In this document: one piece after another, positions 32,687 to 43,170 of the stretch
Layout: each line of letters opens with the position of its first letter
Position numbering within the stretch: the stretch's first letter is position 1
Assembly (NCBI GenBank): GCA_946803715.1
Contig: CAMPET010000042.1
Location: 130,573-173,742, forward strand
Length of the DNA stretch: 43,170 bases
Source: Beroe ovata
Lineage: Eukaryota > Ctenophora > Nuda > Beroida > Beroidae
Direction: 5' to 3'
Made by a program: the position numbers and the translations under genes
The notes under the pieces: model-generated
The model's input: the letters and a program-made list of their open reading frames with translations, nothing else
Told to the model about the DNA's origin: nothing
Databases searched by the model: none

Positions 32687-34717
32687 AGGTGCAGATATTG
32701 CGCGTTTAGTAAAAAACACCCATAGCTTTGATCAGCCTCTTAGTCGAAGAGTGTTCAAATTGATGAAACTCTCATGATTTGATCCAGTACCTGCTTAAAT
32801 TGTCATGAGTTAGACTATTAACATTTTTGAACTATACAGTTGAATTACTATAGTTGAAAACTTTTTCTCGATTGATAATCTTAGTTGCTACATACTATCA
32901 ATATCCAGTGTTTCGAATTGGACCTGACAATTTTTCAAGCGATAATTTATCGGCTCATCATGCCCATTATGAAAGAGATGGACGCGATCTTTCCTATATA
33001 ACAAATTTCCATGATGGTGCAATCCCAAACCCAGAACATTTTAACTTATTATGAGATTAGATTGTTTCGATGGTCAATAATAATATGTTCATAAGCTGAA
33101 TCCGTAAGTTTGGAACTATAGACGTCGCTTAGTAAATGTACAATTCATAGTTCTGGTCTAAGCTGTCTGAATTCTCAGAAAGCCTAGCTCCCGGGTTTTA
33201 GCCATCGGTAACCAATAACCACTCGATTATGTTTAATACTGTGAGGGCGTCTTGTAAGATTGGGGTACTGAATACCTAACCCAATGTCGGAATACCCAAC
33301 GTTGCGGATAACCGGATAGCGACACACGCTATGTGGACGGAAATTTAGGATTATTCAGTAAAAGTTGTAAAATTTTCACTTGGAACGAGTGAAAGTCTCA
33401 ATTTTGACTGCTTTTCGACATGTAATTACATGATTAAGATTTATAATTGATAGTCTGGTCACTTATGCACGAAAATGGCCGACTCTCTGCATAGGTTTGG
33501 GGCTGCATAGGTTTGGGGCTGAAACTCCGTTTATAAGCTCTTCATATGTGACTCTTTGCCACTCTTTCGAAATTCACCGTGATGCAATGTTGAAAAGTGT
33601 GGGAACATGGTCAAATGACCGCGCCCATTTTGACCGTGGGAATTTTGGACAATCTCATCAAGGTGGATCTCAAACAAGTACATTTTTGACTCCCTTAAAC
33701 GATTCCTGATGTTATTTCAGAGTACTGACCTAAAAGTGAGGCTCTATGCTCGACCTCGCCCTTTTTTGGTGTCATATGAGGTATCTATTTGGGGCATCAA
33801 ACTAGTGGTTTTTAGCCCCCTGAATCGATTCCCGGTGCTAAATATAACTCCCATATAACTTGTCATCGTTAGTCTACCTGTGGTCTATCTATAATACAGA
33901 GTACGAAGGCACCCGTGAATACCATATCGGATAGAAAAATTTATTTTAGAGTGTCAAGTTACTACTTACTGACATGGCGCTATCTTGTGGGTGGGTGGGT
34001 GGTTTGGACTTCTGACCAGATAGGGTGATGCCGGATCCAGCTACTTACAGTTACTGCTGGACTCCACCCGGAGTGACCAACAATTCTGTTCGGTATTCGC
34101 GATATTGGGTATTCGCGTCATTGGGTACTATTCCGTACTGTTACCGTCGTGTCATCACTTAAATCCAATAAATCATAGGAGCTTACTTCCCCTTCTGAAG
34201 TTCCCCCATTAAATGTTTCTCTATACTCTGTAGTGAAATAAAACATGGTTGCCAGGCGATGCTAATCCCTCTGACGCGTGCCGCGAAGACGCGACTATCA
34301 TCGATAGGCAAAAAGCATGGGAGAATCTATCTTATGGCCATTACTAATCGCCATTAAAGTAGAATAATTACACCCATGTTCGGACCTAACTGGCTATTCA
34401 ATAAGGGCCGATAAGTCCTATAAATTTTGATGCCATTGAGGCCCTTATTCTATTTTGACCCCATCAAGCCCCAAAATTAGGTGCATGTTTGTGGCTTTAT
34501 TATTATGTGACATCGTGACATTTCTGTGGAATTGGAAAGACACGCAGAGTATTATGGAAAATGTAGAAAGTTCTCAAATACAAATCGAGTCAGGTGATTC
34601 ACGTGGTTGATTCACGTCCACACAGTACACACACAAACACTCAACAGATCCATTCTGATGTATAAAGCGTGATAGCTATAGCATGTATGATGTACAATTA
34701 TATGTGTCGATCAAATC
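32687..34717. other. Intergenic region between TRIM and cathepsin D genes (convergent)
   Basis: About 2 kb, AT-rich. It holds a short GCATAGGTTTGGGGCT duplication (33488-33520) and a GGTATTCGC-type near-repeat at 34095-34115, but no supported exon or RNA gene. An AATAAA on the minus strand (34496-34501) may end the cathepsin D gene. Confidence 0.5.
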
Positions 34718-38847
<4,130 letters not shown>

Positions 38848-40311
38848 ATTTGTGTCACAAACTGGTGGATGCAAGGAAAAGTGAAAAGAAATTAGTTCTG
38901 ACTGGTTCAATCCGAGTTTTTTAGATCTACCGCGTGTGTCTAGATAAGAGACTGAGAGTCATGGGTTTTAAACAAGAAAAGGACTGTGATAAGACTTTAA
39001 ATTATCAGAATATAGGATTACACGGTAATTAAATTAACAAAAAGCAACGAAATAGGTATATCAAATTAATCGAAACACGTAAAATCCTCAACAGAAAACT
39101 AGTACTCTGTACTATAAACGTAAATTTCAAATCAAATGAAAATGATAAAAGACCATAATACACTGAAAACATAAAAACGTTTGAGAAATTGTATACTGAA
39201 AACAAGGTTATAATATAACGTATCCAGCATGTACTTATACTGAAAATGTAGTGATTGCTCTGATTAACTTACATCCTAGCCTTATCTCAGCGTCACATGT
39301 GAAATTCAATAGCGGCTCAAGTCAAGATTACGATAACACACCCATTTGTGCCCACTTCTTGTGAAACAACTATAACCTTTAAAATAATGAATGAAGAAGT
39401 CCAGGAAGATTCCTATAGTTAACAAATGACGACGAACAAGCAGTTAAGTCTTATCAAAGTCTTTTTTGAATAATAACAGATTAGGTACCCGCTCCTTCAT
39501 AAATCTTGTAACACAGTTCATTCTACTACTAGTACTATAATATATGAAGAAACGTTCTCTATAGCTTTCATTCGCCAACGTTTGTCCAAACTTTGGATCC
39601 CTAAGCGACCATAACTCCAGTTTTTCGACTATCGGCTAACTGCTAACATCATACCAGTGCCGCTATGTCAAATGTCTCACTCAACAAATATTCAAGTCAT
39701 CCATCCAATAATCATAATATGCAATCGGTGTCTCTAATCGGTTTCTATAAGAGCAAACCTAACTTCAATTACCATGCTACATCTCCCATAGCTCAATATT
39801 ATGTTGTGCGCAGTTCCAATCCTAGGTGGGGGAGGGGCTGAAACACTGTTACAGCTGCTCCTTTATAATAACTTCATGTCTTACCTCTGAGTCGGTCAAA
39901 CCGTCATGACGTATTGAGTAGGGTTTATTGAGTAGGGATTAGGGAATATAACAATGGGCTAAAATCCAGGATAGACATCATCATTGGGGGTAGTCTCTTG
40001 TTCCCTGGGTGAGAAAAGATGTGAGATGTGTGACAAACCAGCGCTGACATATCTCACATATCTATCATATTATTTGCGTGGAATGACAGCGCATATATCA
40101 GTGATATTTGAATTGTCACGACTATGATTATTGTAAGATATATAGCGCCGTAAAATATTGTTAAACATCGCTCAAACAGTTGCCTCTCTAGCTCATCATG
40201 TTTATCAGTGGCAGATCAGTTTATATTTAGACACGTATCTATTCCGAGAAGAGTAGAGATAACCCAATACCCATGATATTTGGATTTATAATATCACCAC
40301 GGTTCATAACA
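38848..40311. other. Region upstream of the cathepsin D gene
   Basis: About 1.46 kb, very AT-rich. It probably holds the cathepsin D promoter and the 3' part of the PX gene (or its intron). I found no exon. Confidence 0.5.
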
Positions 40312-40313
40312 TA

Positions 40314-41364
40314 CAGGGTGTGCCAAAAAAAACGCAACAAAAGTAGACCTCTATAACTCAGCTTCTGATTAGATTTCCGGGATGAAATTTGGAGGTCTAA
40401 TAGGTATTGGCCATACATTTTTCCCACAAAAATTTCAAGTTCCTAGCTCAAAGAATGTCTGAGTGAGCAGCAAAAAAACTGACTTTTCAGTTTTTGCCCA
40501 TTTCTAACGCTGTCTTTAACTCCAGTCGTGTTTTGAGTTTAACAATAAAATTTGCAGCGTAGATAGACATCACTTACAACTCCTTGCTCAGAAAATTTCA
40601 AGTATCTAACTCAAAAAATGACGGAGAAATGAGCGAAAAACTACAGAACTGCTTTAGTCAACTTCACTTATCGATGACACACGATCTGGGCCTCAAAAAT
40701 GGATGCGGACTTCAACATAACAATGCTCAACCATTCAAGAAAAAATTCTGAAAATTTCATCCATTTATCTCAAAAAAAGGAGAAGATATGAGCATTTATG
40801 TAGAGCCCACAAAATCAGAAACACAACAAAGCAGTGTATCACATAATGAAGTAACGGTATCAATATTTCAAACTATCACATTTTCGAGGTAGATTGGAAT
40901 GTGGTGAACATAAGGTGATACTTGACTACTCTATAGGGTGTGTGAAACACATTTTGTGTAAATGTATACAATCTTGGTCTCCATTGGGTCATGAATGTGT
41001 ACATTTTGAATATTCATTACATTGGGAAAACACCATGTATTCTCGTATTGTTGGTCGTGTTTGCTCCGACATTTTGTGAGGTAGAGACTTGAAATTTTTT
41101 GAGCAATAAGGAGTTGGTAAACTCTATCTACGCTGCAAATTTTGTCACTAAACCCCAATCACGACCAGAGTTATGGACGTTGAAAGAGCTGAAAATTCAG
41201 TTTTTTGCTGATAACTCCGGTATTTTTTGAGCTAGGAACTTGAAATTTTTGTGGGAAAAATGTATGGCTGATACCTATCAGACCCTAAAATTTCATCCAG
41301 GAACTTCATCCAGAAGCTGAGTTATAAATGTCTCCTTTTGTTGCGTTTATTTTGGCACACCCTG
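40314..41364. mobile_element. Non-autonomous foldback/MITE-like DNA transposon, TA target site
   Basis: The element starts CAGGGTGTGCCAAAA and ends with its inverse TTTTGGCACACCCTG, flanked by TA on both sides (40312-40313 and 41365-41366). Terminal inverted repeats are imperfect over about 165 bp, and subterminal matches (GCAGCGTAGATAGA at about 40555 and its inverse near 41135) extend the foldback towards the centre. No transposase frame is present in 1051 bp. TA duplication and CAGGGTGT-type ends suggest a Tc1/mariner (IS630) relative mobilised in trans. Confidence 0.85.
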
Positions 41365-41612
41365 TATAATCTATGTTATGCTTTGCAACCTTACAACTTT
41401 TCAGGACCCTAGTGGGTGCATATGACGAGCAAGTGACCGCTATACCATTTAACCTCATTTGCAAATTGCTAATTGCTACTGTGAGTAGCTATCATAATAG
41501 TGTACCTGAAGAAATGGATAGCCGAAGTGACGCACGCTTTGAACGGGGACACATTGAGGTCCATAGTGGGTATGTTGAGACCTTGTTTGTTGTCCGCTAG
41601 ACAATGTGTTAC

Positions 41613-43125
41613 CCGCTGTAGGTATAGCTCCAGCTTTGCACGTCTTTCCTCAACCACGCTTGGGACCTAGGTTCATGAAGTGTGTGTTATTCTCGGTGTT
41701 ATGGCCTATCGGTTATAGTGCCTAGGCCATATCGGTTATAGGTCATAGGGTGTGCTTTCACCACTATGCAGGTTATTAAGCGTTGTGCTCGGCACTTATC
41801 ATTGAGGGGTGTTATCGAAATTATACTATAGAGTTAATAAGACTTATAGAGTGCATTATAATGGGCTTATTTAGACCGGAATATGACCACGCCTTGTTAA
41901 GGCGACCCGATATAATGCATGATCGAATGCATTACCAGGAACACATTGATAATATTTTCACACTGACGTATATGTTCGGCAATGCTAGGAATCATTGAGC
42001 TTCTGTTTGGTCACGTTGTTAATCAGCAATATATGAACGCTCTAACGAATAGGGTACGGGGTATTATCATTTAAGTAATGCATCTGCGGTTAGACCTAAT
42101 TTCTCTTTCCATAAAGTCTCTTTCCATGAAACGTGCTAATGTGGGGCAAACCTCTTCACTACTGAAAGAGAGGCAGATTTTAATGGTACGCAAGTATTTT
42201 GCTCCGTAAATTAGGTATCACTGTAGTAGTACCTACCTAGATTGCCTGCTTGCAATGTGATTAGGCTATCAACTTCTGTGACAGAGTGTAATGACCATTT
42301 CCTACCAGATGCATAGCAACGGCCGAGTCTAGGGTGCTCTTGTTCAATGTCATATCATGTGATATTCGAATTTGTATTATATACGAATTTGTATACGAAT
42401 AACGATTTCTCAACCCGAGGTAAGCGAAATTTTGAAAATTTTGTGTGGTTCTCATCGCATCTTAAACCGATATCCTTCATCCGATAATGCGGTTTTTTAA
42501 TCATGTGATCTCAATTCAATTGAAGGGAATATATAGCAGTAGGCGGGGAGTAGTGTCTTTAATTGGTAGACGGTGGTTTGAATTCCAGACATATCCCGTG
42601 ATTGGTCTCCTGGTTAAATTACCATCCGAAATTCGGCTGCCGAATGATGGAAGAACAACTACCTCTACAAAAATTTCCCCAAATTCAACTACCTACCTAT
42701 ATCACGGGAGGTGCTAAATGTAGTTTCCGATCTAAAACGATTTCAAACTAGCCGTAAATCATACCCAAAAAATCGACGAGTTTTAAGTGCTCCATGAATT
42801 AAATGCCCCGAAAGTTACCTTCCGATTGAAATGCGTCCGCCCAGGGAATTCGAGTTTTCCGAAGTAGGAATATTTCTGTACCAGCTGAAACATGATTTGC
42901 ATGGTCAAGGCAAGGTTTATAACGACTGGTTGCGCAATCGACGCTTCAAAGCGCTGTGACTTTTTTTATAGTCACGAAAGAAATATTATATATCCTCAGA
43001 CTTTAGGTTTTCACGATGATTTCGAGTTGCAGTCTACCATAAGCTCGGACCTGTTTGTGGAAAGCTCTAAACTCAGCGTATCTCCTGTACACACTCCACT
43101 GTTCGCCGCCAACTTGGAGTACCAC
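41613..43125 (-). CDS. PX (phox homology) domain protein, internal exons, partial
   Basis: Three minus-strand exons in phase 0: 43125-43051, 42884-42819 and 41666-41613. Together they encode most of a PX domain: VVLQVGGEQWSVYRRYAEFR with HKQ, then LVQKYSYFGKLEFPGR with THFNRK, then VVEERRAKLELYLQR. The RRY motif and the basic FNRK/ERR segment are the usual phosphoinositide contacts, so binding to PI3P-type lipids on endosomes is likely by family. The order and spacing resemble KIF16B, SNX or PXK PX domains; which family cannot be told. The gene's 5' part lies beyond the right edge and its 3' part is not found; the transposon at 40314-41364 may sit in its next intron. The donor after 43051 (GTCCGA) is weak; an alternative donor downstream gives a poorer PX match. 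Confidence 0.8.
42536..42592 (+). other. tRNA-like A/B-box fragment (SINE relic?)
   Basis: GTAGTGTCTTTAATTGGTAGA resembles a tRNA D-arm/A-box and GGTTTGAATTCC a B-box, but they lie only about 10 bp apart, so it cannot be a working tRNA. It lies in the PX-gene intron 41667-42818. Confidence 0.25.
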
Positions 43126-43128
43126 CTG

Positions 43129-43132
<4 letters not shown>

Positions 43133-43168
<36 letters not shown>
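43133..43168. repeat. TG microsatellite at the right edge
   Basis: A TG tract (CA on the gene's strand) immediately upstream of the acceptor CTTTCAG of the first visible PX exon. Confidence 0.9.
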
Positions 43169-43169
<1 letters not shown>

Positions 43170-43170
43170 T

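Noticed and set aside
41783-41998. 71-aa plus-strand frame
   Set aside because: Lies in the PX-gene intron, no recognised motif and no supporting signals.
42536-42592. Functional tRNA gene
   Set aside because: No anticodon arm fits between the A- and B-box-like stretches.

Overview
This is an animal nuclear genome window. Genes are split by short GT-AG introns, intergenic DNA is rich in micro- and minisatellites, and the gene families are metazoan: TRIM-NHL, TBCCD1, cathepsin D, and a secreted Ig/follistatin/VWD protein. A non-bilaterian such as a sponge is my guess from intron style, repeat texture and the TRIM-like expansion; nothing in the window proves the taxon. There are three assembly gaps: single Ns at 20722 and 21915, and 53 Ns at 29387-29439.

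Layout, left to right. (1) <117-6952 (+): the 3' part of a secreted Ig / follistatin / Ig / VWD / C8 protein. (2) 8058-9152 (-): an intronless protein kinase with all catalytic residues. (3) 9578-13135 (-): TBCCD1, 10 exons, 550 aa. (4) 13567-16757 (-): a four-exon, 966-aa gene that fuses a kinesin motor, an alpha/beta hydrolase and a transglutaminase-like Cys/His/Asp domain. This is the most unusual gene here. (5) 17968-28087 (-): a TRIM-NHL gene of 25 exons, 816 aa, including four consecutive 21-24 nt microexons that each encode about one coiled-coil heptad. (6) 26324-26926 (+): a small intronless secreted-protein gene nested on the opposite strand in an intron of gene 5. (7) 28789-32686 (+): a second TRIM gene (RING, B-boxes, coiled coil, no NHL), head-to-head with gene 5 across about 700 bp. 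(8) 34718-38847 (-): cathepsin D, 10 exons, 389 aa, both catalytic Asp present. (9) 40314-41364: a foldback transposon. (10) 41613-43125> (-): three exons of a PX-domain gene that runs off the right edge.

I built the gene models by hand: exons were joined only where donor/acceptor sites, reading phase and family homology agree. For genes 3, 4, 5, 7 and 8 the spliced length is an exact multiple of three from ATG to stop. The weakest junctions use donors GTTATT, GTTTGA, GTTTTA and GTCCGA. The genes do not form one pathway. The only clear relationship is between the two divergent TRIM paralogues, which probably share a promoter region. Family assignments come from recalled consensus motifs; no database search was run.
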